DNA from: Paenibacillus sp. XY044
GTDB taxonomy: Bacteria > Bacillota > Bacilli > Paenibacillales > Paenibacillaceae
Assembly (NCBI RefSeq): GCF_002257645.1
Contig: NZ_NQMO01000002.1
Span: 744,001-808,000 of the forward strand
Reading direction: 5' to 3'
Length of the DNA: 64,000 bases
Shown one piece after another: positions 27,596 through 35,494 of the stretch. The position numbers were made by a program, and so were the translations under genes. The notes under the pieces were generated by a model that ran no database searches, was not told where the DNA came from, and worked only from the letters and a program-made list of their open reading frames with translations. The number at the start of each line of letters is the position of its first letter. Within the stretch, counting starts at the first letter, position 1.

Positions 27596-27687
27596 GGTAT
27601 GGGGCCGAGGTTATGAGTACAGCCGGAGACGAACGTATTTATGCGGTTGGGAAACAGTTCGGGCTCCGCATCCTGAGGTCCGATCCC

Positions 27688-27720
27688 AAAAGAAGCAGCA
27701 CATGCTGCTTCTTTTGTGCT
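27688..27720 (+). terminator. Rho-independent terminator after the YbaK gene
   Basis: AAAAGAAGCAGCA / TGCTGCTTCTTTT, a 13-bp stem with a 2-nt separation, and a T-rich tail. Confidence 0.8.
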
Positions 27721-27860
27721 TATCATTTTTCGTGCAGCCTGCCGTGGTTCTGCCGTCATGCCTTGACAAAAGGAACGATTTTGAACAAACTAGAGATGCA
27801 TGAAAGTTTTTTTGATACTCAGAATTATTTTTAGATGACAGATTAAAGAGAGTGGGATCT

Positions 27861-28529
27861 ATGGAACATATCAAGGAAGAGCTGAATGTGCTGCTGCCTG
27901 TTATCCGGGCCATCGCCGCCCAGTTTGGGGAGAAATGCGAAGTGGTGCTTCACGATTTGACGCAAGGGTACGAAAGTACGATCGTGGCGATCGAGAACGG
28001 CCACATTACCGGCCGGAAAGTTGGGGACTGCGGCAGCAATCTCGGGCTGGAGGTACTGCGCGGAACCGTGACGGAGGGAGACCGCTACAACTATATCACC
28101 CAGACGAAGGAAGGCAAAATTTTGCGTTCCTCCTCAACCTACTTCAAGAACAGCAAAGGTGAGACGATCGGGGCGCTCTGCATGAACCTGGATATTTCCG
28201 ACCTGCTTGTTGCGGAGAATACGATCCGCTCGCTGACGATGCACAGCCTCGATCAGGAAGTGAAAGAGGTGTTCGTCAATGACGTGAACGATCTGCTCGA
28301 TTATCTGCTGCAGGAATGCCAAAAGGAAATCGGGAAGCCGGTCTCGCATATGAGCAAGGAAGACAAGGTGAAGGCGGTGCAGTTTCTTGATATGCGCGGC
28401 GCTTTTCTCGTGAAAAAGGCGGGGGATAAAGTATGCCAGTTCCTCGATATTTCCAAGTTTACGCTGTATAACTATCTCGACGAAATCCGGGCAAACCAGG
28501 AAAAAGGCGTGCCGAAGAACAGGGTATAG
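27861..28529 (+). CDS. YheO-like PAS/HTH transcriptional regulator (DauR-like)
   Basis: A 222-aa regulator with an N-terminal PAS-like YheO domain (about residues 5-115; CEVVLHDLTQGYESTIVAIE, NSKGETIGALCMNLDIS) and a C-terminal helix-turn-helix (about 160-215; RGAFLVKKAGDKVCQFLDIS). The family includes DauR, which controls D-arginine catabolism in Pseudomonas. It stands just upstream of a probable D-amino-acid operon, which supports a similar role here. ATG 27861 is preferred to the in-frame GTG at 27852. The 10-mer TTTTTTTGAT at 27807-27816 is shared with the palindrome before the operon. Confidence 0.85.
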   Translation: MEHIKEELNVLLPVIRAIAAQFGEKCEVVLHDLTQGYESTIVAIENGHITGRKVGDCGSNLGLEVLRGTVTEGDRYNYITQTKEGKILRSSSTYFKNSKGETIGALCMNLDISDLLVAENTIRSLTMHSLDQEVKEVFVNDVNDLLDYLLQECQKEIGKPVSHMSKEDKVKAVQFLDMRGAFLVKKAGDKVCQFLDISKFTLYNYLDEIRANQEKGVPKNRV

Positions 28530-28760
28530 CAAGGAGAAGCCGCGGGCTAGGGCAGGATGGATAACGAATGGCGAAGTGACAGACAAGGGCGGAAGGAATC
28601 CGCACACTGCCTCGTAAGCGCCGAGGGCTGAACGAAGACGGCTTGCGGTGAGTCAAGAGTCCGAGCGAGTGGACCGTTGCAGCTGATGAGTCTGCTGGCA
28701 GTTCGGCCTACCTGTAAAAGCATTCGCCATGTCAAAAGTGGGAATCGTGCTGCATGAAAG
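28530..28760. other. gene-free region with clustered stem-loops
   Basis: About 230 GC-rich bases without a convincing gene. Four short hairpins follow one another: GCGGA/TCCGC (28589-28603), CCTCG/CGAGG (28610-28626), GTCC/GGAC (28659-28674) and CAGC/GCTG (28680-28697). It matches no riboswitch or ncRNA family I recognise. It could be an unrecognised structured RNA, a 3' UTR, or eroded coding DNA. Confidence 0.35.
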
Positions 28761-28894
28761 TAAGCCTATTATTTGGGCTTTTCTTCATCATGATTTGAAA
28801 GCGTATTCAAAATAATGCTGAATCGTATTGAGCGCCAGACATACAAAAAGTGCAGACAAGAATGTCCCGTATGCTTTCTTTCTGGAGGATTATA

Positions 28895-28924
28895 TTGACA
28901 ATGCGCGACGATGGGATTCATAAT
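28895..28924 (+). promoter_or_regulatory. sigma-A promoter of the D-amino-acid operon
   Basis: TTGACA at 28895-28900 and CATAAT at 28919-28924 with an 18-nt spacer, 130 bp before the first gene. Confidence 0.65.
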
Positions 28925-28931
28925 GTGAACA

Positions 28932-28953
28932 ATCAAAAAAATATTTTTTTGAT
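28932..28953. promoter_or_regulatory. 22-bp AT-rich palindrome (probable operator)
   Basis: A perfect palindrome of ATCA, A7, T7-type arms (ATCAAAAAAAT / ATTTTTTTGAT) lies just after the promoter -10 box. Its half-site TTTTTTTGAT also occurs at 27807-27816, before the YheO-like regulator gene. Confidence 0.55.
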
Positions 28954-29053
28954 CTAATTATTTTTTTTATTGTTTTGGAATTTGATCGTCTCAGCGGTCC
29001 ACAACAAGGACACACCTATCATCACGAACTGTGACATTCAAGGAGGGAACAAG

Positions 29054-30145
29054 ATGGTCCAAACCGTATCAACGCCTGCCGTCATCGTGGAATTGGACAT
29101 TGCCGAACGCAATATCCGCAACATGGCGGAGGAAGCGAGAAAGGCCGGAATCCGGCACCGTCCCCACATCAAGTCGCACAAGTCGGTTTATTTTGCCCGC
29201 AAGCAGCTGGAGGCCGGCAGCACCGGCATTACCTGCGCGAAGCTGGGGGAAGCGGAAGTGATGGCTGACGCGGGAATTGACGATATTTTGATCGCTTTTC
29301 CCATCATTGGCGAAGACAAGCAAGAGCGGCTGTATCACCTGGCACAAAAGGTCAAAGTAACGACGGTTGCCGACAGCGTGGAAGGCGCCACGGCGGTGTC
29401 GGAGGTGGGCGAGCGTCTCGGACGCCGCATCCCGCTCTACATCGAAGTGGACGGGGGCATCGGACGCTGCGGCCGCCAGCCGGGGGAGGACACGCTGCAA
29501 TTTGCACAGCGGATCCAGAACCTGCCGGGGATCGAAATCACCGGGCTGCTGTCCTACGCGGGACAGATTTACGGCGAAGAAAGCCGGGAAGAGATCCGCA
29601 GCACAGCACGCCAGGAGGCGGCTACCCTGAAGAGTACCGCGGATCTGCTGAGAGAAGCGGGGATCGACGTTCCGGTTGTCAGCGGCGGTTCGTCGCTGTC
29701 GTCCAAATTTGCGCAGGAGCTGGAGGGCGTAACCGAGATTCGTGCCGGAAATTACATATTCCACGACGTGGGCCAATTGTCGATGGGCATGATCACAGTG
29801 GACGATTGCGCGCTGCGGGTGATCACGACGGTCGTCAGCGTCCCGGCTCCGGGCCGGGCGATCATCGACGCGGGGTCCAAAACGCTCACCACGGACATGA
29901 TGCCGTTCTCCAAAGGTTACGGCTACGTCGTGGAGCACCCCGACATCGAAATCTTCAAGCTGAACGAAGAGCACGGATTCCTCAGCTATGATCCGGCTTC
30001 CGCATCGCTCCATATCGGCCAGCGCCTGACCGTCATTCCGAATCATGCCTGTGTCCTCCCGAATCTGTGCGATGAAATCGTCGGCTTCCGCGGTGGAAAG
30101 CCGGTCGAGATGATCCGGATCGACGCCCGGGGCAGGAACAGCTGA
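29054..30145 (+). CDS. D-threonine aldolase / D-serine dehydratase-like PLP enzyme
   Basis: A 363-aa fold-type-III PLP enzyme. The alanine-racemase-like barrel holds the PLP lysine in RPHIKSHKS (Lys ~40). The C-terminal domain has the zinc-binding pair in PNHACVLPN (His ~331, Cys ~333), diagnostic of the DSD/D-threonine aldolase family. It would split or dehydrate a beta-hydroxy D-amino acid. AGGAGGG precedes ATG 29054. It is the first gene of an operon with an M20 hydrolase, RidA, DUF3311 and a symporter. Exact substrate unknown. Confidence 0.9.
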   Translation: MVQTVSTPAVIVELDIAERNIRNMAEEARKAGIRHRPHIKSHKSVYFARKQLEAGSTGITCAKLGEAEVMADAGIDDILIAFPIIGEDKQERLYHLAQKVKVTTVADSVEGATAVSEVGERLGRRIPLYIEVDGGIGRCGRQPGEDTLQFAQRIQNLPGIEITGLLSYAGQIYGEESREEIRSTARQEAATLKSTADLLREAGIDVPVVSGGSSLSSKFAQELEGVTEIRAGNYIFHDVGQLSMGMITVDDCALRVITTVVSVPAPGRAIIDAGSKTLTTDMMPFSKGYGYVVEHPDIEIFKLNEEHGFLSYDPASASLHIGQRLTVIPNHACVLPNLCDEIVGFRGGKPVEMIRIDARGRNS

Positions 30146-30173
30146 CCGGTACAGAGAGGAGGCTGAAGGATTC

Positions 30174-31379
30174 ATGATGAAGGACCTTGATTCATTTAAC
30201 GAGCAGGAGCTGCTGGATACCGTCTGCGGACTCATCCGCATCCCGAGCGAAAATCCGCCGGGGCGCGAAGAGGCAGCCGCCCGATATGTCTTGAAGCTCC
30301 TTCGGGCCGAGGGGATCGAGGCCGAGCTGCAGTGGGCCGCGCCGGAACGGCCGAATGTGGTCGCCCGGTTGAAGGGCGTCGCGGAAGGGCCGGCGCTACT
30401 GTACAACGGCCATCTCGACGTCGTCCCGGCCGGGGAAGGCTGGAGCACGGATCCGTTTGCAGCATGTCTCCGGGACGGCCATATTATCGGCCGGGGAGCC
30501 GCCGATATGAAGTCGGGCGTCGCGGCCATGCTGTACGCGGCCATCCTGCTGCACCGGCGCGGCTGCCCGTTCGCCGGGGAGCTGATCCTGCTCTTCAACG
30601 TGGATGAAGAGCGTGAGAACGTCGGCATGCGCCACTTTTTGCGAAGCGGCGTTCATGCCGACTACGCCGTCATCGGCGAGCCGACCGATCTCGGCATCTG
30701 CACCGCCCATAAAGGCGTCGGCCGCTACCGGATCCGCACCGCGGGCGTCGCCGGCCATGCGGCGAAGGTGCTGGAGCCCGACAACGCCATTCCTAAGATG
30801 GCGGCGCTGATCTCGGCGCTGGAGCCGCTTCGAAGCCGCCTTAAGGAGAGCGCCGATCCGCTTCTCGGGTACGCGACGCTGAACGTCACGCAGATCAAGG
30901 GCGGGACGGCGCCAAACATCGTGCCCCAGCACTGCGAGATCGAGATCGACCGCCGGGTCATCCCGGGGGAGACGGCGGCGCAGGTGCTGGAACAGCTGAA
31001 GGAGGCGCTGAATGCGGCGGCAGGTACAGGCACAGGCACGGGCTCAAGCACAGGCTTAGGTGCAGATTCGGGTGAAGCCGCCTACGAAGTCGACGATTAC
31101 TTGTTCATTCCGGCGTCGACCATTCCGCAGGACCATAAGCTCGTGCAGGCGCTGGCGGCCGTCACCGGTGAGGTGCTCGGCAGCCCATCCGCCATCGGTA
31201 TTTTCGCAGCGACCTGCGAAGCGCCGTTTCTGTCCGTTGATCTGGGCATACCGACCGTCATTTTTGGGCCGGGATCGCTGGATCAAGCCCATGTCAAGGA
31301 TGAGCGGGCGCCCGTCCGTCAGGTGGCGGATGCAGCGAAGGTATACATGCAGCTCGCCATGCGGCTGCTTCAACCATAA
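30174..31379 (+). CDS. M20-family metallohydrolase (ArgE/DapE-like)
   Basis: A 401-aa dizinc amidohydrolase. Metal ligands and catalytic residues are visible in NGHLDVVPAG, GRGAADMKSG, NVDEERENVG (general-base Glu) and IGEPTDLG; a lid domain (about 180-300) carries GHAAKVLEPDNA. It would deacylate an N-acyl amino acid or split a small amide. A low-complexity insert TGTGTGSSTGLG (about residues 285-296) comes from hexanucleotide slippage at 31022-31062. It sits 28 nt after the PLP enzyme gene. Confidence 0.9.
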   Translation: MMKDLDSFNEQELLDTVCGLIRIPSENPPGREEAAARYVLKLLRAEGIEAELQWAAPERPNVVARLKGVAEGPALLYNGHLDVVPAGEGWSTDPFAACLRDGHIIGRGAADMKSGVAAMLYAAILLHRRGCPFAGELILLFNVDEERENVGMRHFLRSGVHADYAVIGEPTDLGICTAHKGVGRYRIRTAGVAGHAAKVLEPDNAIPKMAALISALEPLRSRLKESADPLLGYATLNVTQIKGGTAPNIVPQHCEIEIDRRVIPGETAAQVLEQLKEALNAAAGTGTGTGSSTGLGADSGEAAYEVDDYLFIPASTIPQDHKLVQALAAVTGEVLGSPSAIGIFAATCEAPFLSVDLGIPTVIFGPGSLDQAHVKDERAPVRQVADAAKVYMQLAMRLLQP

Positions 31380-31396
31380 CCATTACAGGAGGAATC

Positions 31397-31858
31397 ATGA
31401 TGAGTATTCAAGAGAGATTGAAAGAGCTGAACATCGAGCTGGAGCAGGTCGGCGAGCCGAAGTTCTCTTATGTACCCGTAAATCAGGTGGGGAATTTGCT
31501 GTACACTTCAGGCCATGACTGCCGCAAGAACGGAGAGCTGATTTTGACCGGCAAACTCGGGGAAGAGCTGACGATCGAGCAGGGTCAAGAGGCGGCGCGC
31601 CGGTGCATCGTCAACATTTTATCGTCGCTGCAGGCCCATCTGGGCAGCCTGGACCGGGTGAAGAAAGTGGTGAAAATGCTCGGCTTCATCCAAAGCGCTA
31701 CGGGATTCAAAGACCAGCCTTACGTGCTGAACGGGGCTTCGGATCTGCTGATCGAGGTGTTCGGGGAGAAGGGCAAGCATGCGCGCTCCGCGATCGGGAC
31801 GAACGAGCTGCCGTTTGATACGCCGGTCGAGGTGGAAATCATCGTCGAGATCGAATAA
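31397..31858 (+). CDS. RidA-family (YjgF-like) deaminase
   Basis: A 153-aa RidA-superfamily protein. RidA hydrolyses reactive enamine/imine intermediates made by PLP dehydratases to 2-oxo acids and ammonia. It has LLYTSGHDCRKNGE and VEVEIIVEIE at the C-terminus; the longer form (~150 aa) is one of the Rid subfamilies. Its place after a DSD-like PLP enzyme suggests that it clears the 2-aminoacrylate-type product. AGGAGG precedes ATG 31397. Confidence 0.88.
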   Translation: MMSIQERLKELNIELEQVGEPKFSYVPVNQVGNLLYTSGHDCRKNGELILTGKLGEELTIEQGQEAARRCIVNILSSLQAHLGSLDRVKKVVKMLGFIQSATGFKDQPYVLNGASDLLIEVFGEKGKHARSAIGTNELPFDTPVEVEIIVEIE

Positions 31859-31922
31859 CGGCGGTGGATCAGACTGCCGGAAGAGTTATTTTTCATCCAT
31901 AAAAAAACGTCTATCTACGCAT

Positions 31923-31958
31923 CGCTAAGAAGAAATACCGTTGTTAGCGGAATTTTTT
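31923..31958 (+). terminator. possible weak terminator after ridA
   Basis: CGCTAA / TTAGCG stem with a 15-nt loop, then AA and six T. It would partly separate the catabolic genes from the transporter genes. Confidence 0.4.
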
Positions 31959-31959
31959 C

Positions 31960-32018
31960 TTGCGAGATAAGGACTTTAAGACTCGGAAGTTTATACTTTC
32001 TGATCTCATAAAAAAAGG
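31960..32018 (+). repeat. dispersed structured repeat, copy 1
   Basis: A 59-bp element that begins TTGCGAGAT and ends TTATACTTTCTG-TCTC-AAAAAAGG. It matches the reverse complement of 57454-57512 at about 45 of 59 positions without gaps. GAGAT at the left end pairs with ATCTC near the right end. Confidence 0.6.
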
Positions 32019-32033
32019 AGGGGGTTCAATCCA

Positions 32034-32075
32034 ATGAACCACCGCTCCGGAAAAATAATCAGACTACTAATGTAA
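32034..32075 (+). CDS. possible 13-codon leader peptide upstream of the transporter genes
   Basis: A tiny open frame (MNHRSGKIIRLLM) starts 9 nt after a very strong GGAGGGGG ribosome site and ends 41 nt before the DUF3311 start. It could be a translated leader for the DUF3311/symporter genes or chance. No homology can be judged at this length. Confidence 0.3.
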   Translation: MNHRSGKIIRLLM

Positions 32076-32116
32076 CAGACCGAAGCTTGAAAATCAACGA
32101 ACCGGAGGACCGAACG

Positions 32117-32347
32117 ATGAAGAGCAAGGTTCCATTATATCTGCTATCTCTTGTTGCATATCTGGGGATGCCGCTCGGCGTGATCTGGATGAACCGGATT
32201 TACGAGGAACGCCATGTGTTTGTGCTCGGCATGCCTTTATTGCTGTTTTGGATGGTGCTGTGGATCATCCTCGGGGTCGGCATTATGCTGCTGGTGCATA
32301 GGCTTAATCCGGAAAACCGGGAAGAAGAGAAGGAGGCGACGGAGTAA
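32117..32347 (+). CDS. DUF3311 small membrane protein
   Basis: A 76-aa protein with two transmembrane helices (VPLYLLSLVAYLGMPLGVIW and GMPLLLFWMVLWIILGVG) and a charged tail. DUF3311 proteins are usually encoded just before an SSS symporter, as here, and are probably a small subunit of the transporter. GGAGG precedes ATG 32117. Its stop overlaps the symporter start (TAATG). Confidence 0.85.
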   Translation: MKSKVPLYLLSLVAYLGMPLGVIWMNRIYEERHVFVLGMPLLLFWMVLWIILGVGIMLLVHRLNPENREEEKEATE

Positions 32348-33837
32348 TGTCACATCAGGCTATTTCCATCTCGATTATCGGCGTTTTCCTGGTCCTGGCG
32401 CTGTACCTCGGCATCCGGGCGTCAAAAGGCAAAAAAATGAGTCTCGAAGAATGGTCCGTCGGGGGGCGCGGTTTCGGGACGGCGTTCATTTTTCTGTTGA
32501 TGGCGGGCGAGCTGTATACGGTCAACGCCCTGATGGGCATCAGCGGTTGGGCGTTCGGCCGCGGCGGGGCCGCGTTTTACAACATCACGATGCTCAATTT
32601 CATCATCGGATACTGGCTGCTGCCAAAGATTTGGAAGTACGGGAAGAAGCATAATCTGATTTCCCAGTCCGATTTTTTCATCAAAAAATACGACAGCCCG
32701 GCTCTCGGCATTTTTGTGGCGGTCGTCGGCTTCATTTCGATGATTCCTTATCTGATCATCCAGCTGAAGGGGCTGGGGCTGATCATCTCCGAAGCGTCGT
32801 ATGGCGCCATTTCGCCGAATGCCGCGATCTGGTTCGGCGTGATCGCCGTCACGGTCTACGTTATGATTTCGGGCATTCACGGCTCGGCCTGGACGGCCGT
32901 CATCAAGGACATCCTCATCGTGGTAGTCGTGGTGTTCCTCGGATTGTATCTGCCGTTTCACTATTATGGTGGCATTGGGGATATGTTCCGGGCGGTGGAG
33001 AGCGCCAAGCCCGGTTTTCTCGGCCTGGAGGACAAGGGGTACAGCACGTCCTGGTACGTATCCAGTTTGATCCTGCTGTCCTTTGGATATTACATGTGGC
33101 CGCACGGATTCATCGCCACCTATTCCGGTAAAAATGCACGCTCCATCCGTAAAAATACGCTGATGCTCCCGCTTTATATGCTGTTTACGCTGTTTGTCCT
33201 GTTCATCGGGACATCGGCGGTACTGCAGGTGGACGGCGTCAGTAACAACGACATCGCCATCTTCGCCATCGTGAAGCAGACCTTCAGCCCCTGGGTCGTC
33301 GGGCTCCTTGGCGCTGCCGGGCTGCTGACGGCGATCGTTCCGGGATCGATGCTGCTGATGACGACGGCATCATTGATCGCCAACAACGTCGTCAAAGCGC
33401 TCCGGCCTCGGACGGACGACCGCACGGTCATGAATTTGGCGCGCTGGCTGGTGCCGGTGGTGGCAGCGATCGCGCTCATCTTTACGTTCAACAGCGGCTC
33501 GGCGATCCTGCTGCTGATGCTGAGCGGTTACGGTTTCGTGTCGCAGCTGACGCCTGCGGTAGTCACAAGCTTTATGAAGCGGAATCCATTGAACAAGTAC
33601 GGCGTGTTCGCCGGAGTGACCGTCGGCGTGCTGATCGTCGCTTATATCAACCTGATCGGCGCCACGATGGGCACCTTTTTCCCGACGGCCCCGAGCTGGT
33701 TCCAGGATTTGAACGTGGGCATCGTGGCGCTGCTTGCCAACATCGTGGTCTCCCTGATCGTCAGCGTAGCGACCCGCTCCTTGTCCGCCAGCCGCGGCAG
33801 CGCCGCTGCCGAGCGCGCGGCTGTCAAGGGTGTTTGA
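32347..33837 (+). CDS. sodium:solute symporter (SSS family)
   Basis: A 496-aa membrane transporter with about 13 helices. It has the SSS N-terminus (LEEWSVGGRGFGTAFIF), FGYYMWPHGFIATYSGKNARS (partly quoted region: YYMWPHG) and GLLTAIVPGSMLLMTTASL. It would import an organic solute with sodium; by operon context the substrate may be a D-amino acid or an N-acyl derivative. The start overlaps the DUF3311 stop codon. Confidence 0.92.
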   Translation: MSHQAISISIIGVFLVLALYLGIRASKGKKMSLEEWSVGGRGFGTAFIFLLMAGELYTVNALMGISGWAFGRGGAAFYNITMLNFIIGYWLLPKIWKYGKKHNLISQSDFFIKKYDSPALGIFVAVVGFISMIPYLIIQLKGLGLIISEASYGAISPNAAIWFGVIAVTVYVMISGIHGSAWTAVIKDILIVVVVVFLGLYLPFHYYGGIGDMFRAVESAKPGFLGLEDKGYSTSWYVSSLILLSFGYYMWPHGFIATYSGKNARSIRKNTLMLPLYMLFTLFVLFIGTSAVLQVDGVSNNDIAIFAIVKQTFSPWVVGLLGAAGLLTAIVPGSMLLMTTASLIANNVVKALRPRTDDRTVMNLARWLVPVVAAIALIFTFNSGSAILLLMLSGYGFVSQLTPAVVTSFMKRNPLNKYGVFAGVTVGVLIVAYINLIGATMGTFFPTAPSWFQDLNVGIVALLANIVVSLIVSVATRSLSASRGSAAAERAAVKGV

Positions 33838-33979
33838 TCGGTGTTGCGAGTGGTGGGCAACGTTAGAAAGTGTTAGTAGGCATTAGAAAGTTGTTGCATC
33901 CGTGTTGAACTTATATGGATCAAGGGGATTCTTTAATAACCCTTAAGCAGGACCGACTTCGTGTATACAGTCCTTCGAG

Positions 33980-34017
33980 CCGGGAACGTCCAGAACACTG
34001 GACTTCCCGGTTTTTTT
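33980..34017 (+). terminator. Rho-independent terminator of the D-amino-acid operon
   Basis: CCGGGAA-GTCCAG / CTGGAC-TTCCCGG stem with a 4-nt loop and seven T. The rest of the 343-bp gap up to the acyltransferase gene (33838-34180) holds only a GGAGG-preceded 8-codon frame at 34056 and no gene I trust. Confidence 0.9.
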
Positions 34018-34180
34018 AAATTTTAGTAAGGGGAATGTTGAAACCTGGAGGAATCGTGAACCATGTACGGGCAAAAAAATAACCCTTTAGATAAGAGAAA
34101 ATTTGTTAATTCCGCTTGGTTTAAGGTTCATTTAATATTGAACAGGTATACTGGCCCTGAACAAGAAGAAGGAGGACCTC

Positions 34181-35392
34181 ATGCTCATGGGCAAACCGCG
34201 AATCGAAGAGTGGACGCAGCTGCGGGGGCTCGCCTTTCTGGCGATCGTGATGCAGCATTCCATTGCCGAGTACATTTACAGGCCCGACATTGTGGCCGCG
34301 GATTCTACCATGCTGACGATGATCTACCACCTGACCCGTTTCGGAACGCCGACCTTCGTTTTTTTATCCGCCGTGCTGTTGTTTTACAACTATGGTGAAC
34401 GGTTTCGGTACGGTCCGTTTATCCGCAAACGGTTCGGGGACGTGTATGTCCCTTTCCTGTGCTGGACGGTGATTTATTGGCTGTATGTCCACGTGTTTAC
34501 CCCATCCTTCTGGCAAAAAGGAGGTCAGGACTGGGGAACGCTGCTGAAAGAGATGTTCGTTCCGCAAAATGGATACCAGCTGTGGTTTATTCTGATGATC
34601 TTTCAGTTTTACCTGCTGTTTCCGCTGTTTGCCTGGGTGTTCCGGGCGGCGCGGCGCGTAATCGGGCCTCTGCCGACAAAGACGCGGGCAGGCGTGTTAT
34701 CCGCGATCCTGGGTGGATCCTTTATCATTTATGCCGTTTTGCTGTATCTGTCCTATTACCGGATGGGGAGCTGGGCCGAAGGGCTTGGCGGACCCTGGTC
34801 TGTTTTGCTGCAGTACCGCAGCTATTCGTTCGTGATGTACGGTTTTTATTTTGTGGCCGGCGCGGTATGCGCGGCATCCGTCTCCAACTGGCGGAAGTGG
34901 TGCACCCGGCTGCTGCCTTGGACCGGACTCGTATTCCTGGCCATGTACATCAAGCTGGGATATGACGTACTGCAAGGGTCGGGAGAGGTCGTGAATTTGA
35001 ATATTTCCACGTACCTGCGGCCATCGACCTTTGTCATCATCGTGGCGCAGATGCTTCTGCTGTACGGGCTGCTCATTATGATGCAGGGGCGGAGCCAGGC
35101 GTTCTTGCGGCTGCTTACCTGGATCGGCCGGTATTCGTTCGGCGGCTATCTCGTACACGCGTTGATCATTTACGTGATCGCTTTTTTTACGCGTCCGATG
35201 GATCTAGCCGGCAGTCACGTGTCTTTCACGCTCCTGACCTTCGGTCTGACCGTGATCGCTTCGCTTGGTATCAGCTACACACTGTCGCATCTGCCGGGTT
35301 CGCGCTGGATCGTCGGTGCAAAACGCCGTGCCGTGAAGCGGGGCAAGGCGGGCGAATCCGACTTCCGCAAGGAGTCGCCGGCGGTATCTTGA
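34181..35392 (+). CDS. acyltransferase family 3 membrane protein
   Basis: A 403-aa integral membrane protein with about ten helices, of the acyltransferase-3 (OafA/WecH-like) family that acylates cell-surface sugars. The conserved His of the family is in IVMQHSIAEYIY, and Arg in KPRIEEWTQLRGLAFLAI (short form: QLRGLAF). A basic cytoplasmic tail ends the protein. GGAGG lies 5 nt before ATG 34181. The acceptor is unknown. Confidence 0.88.
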   Translation: MLMGKPRIEEWTQLRGLAFLAIVMQHSIAEYIYRPDIVAADSTMLTMIYHLTRFGTPTFVFLSAVLLFYNYGERFRYGPFIRKRFGDVYVPFLCWTVIYWLYVHVFTPSFWQKGGQDWGTLLKEMFVPQNGYQLWFILMIFQFYLLFPLFAWVFRAARRVIGPLPTKTRAGVLSAILGGSFIIYAVLLYLSYYRMGSWAEGLGGPWSVLLQYRSYSFVMYGFYFVAGAVCAASVSNWRKWCTRLLPWTGLVFLAMYIKLGYDVLQGSGEVVNLNISTYLRPSTFVIIVAQMLLLYGLLIMMQGRSQAFLRLLTWIGRYSFGGYLVHALIIYVIAFFTRPMDLAGSHVSFTLLTFGLTVIASLGISYTLSHLPGSRWIVGAKRRAVKRGKAGESDFRKESPAVS

Positions 35393-35446
35393 CGCCGTCT
35401 TCCATACTCCGTATAAAGCAGCCATGCTATGGAGCTGCAACACGAA

Positions 35447-35488
35447 AAAGGATGCCATCGATCGATGATTGATGGCATCTTTTTTTAG
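35447..35488. terminator. terminator between acyltransferase and quinone oxidoreductase
   Basis: GATGCCATC / GATGGCATC stem with an A-rich left side and seven T on the right, between convergent genes. Confidence 0.85.
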
Positions 35489-35494
35489 TAGGAT

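Noticed and set aside
28530..28760. known riboswitch (SAM, lysine, c-di-AMP, glycine, T-box)
   Set aside because: None of the core motifs of these classes could be matched; kept only as an unassigned structured region.
29069..30628. 519-codon antisense frame over the D-threonine-aldolase-like and M20 genes
   Set aside because: Spans two real genes and their junction, with low-complexity Arg/Ser-rich protein; a shadow frame.
34063..34398. 111-codon frame before and into the acyltransferase gene
   Set aside because: Most of it overlaps the acyltransferase in another frame and the ribosome site is too far away.
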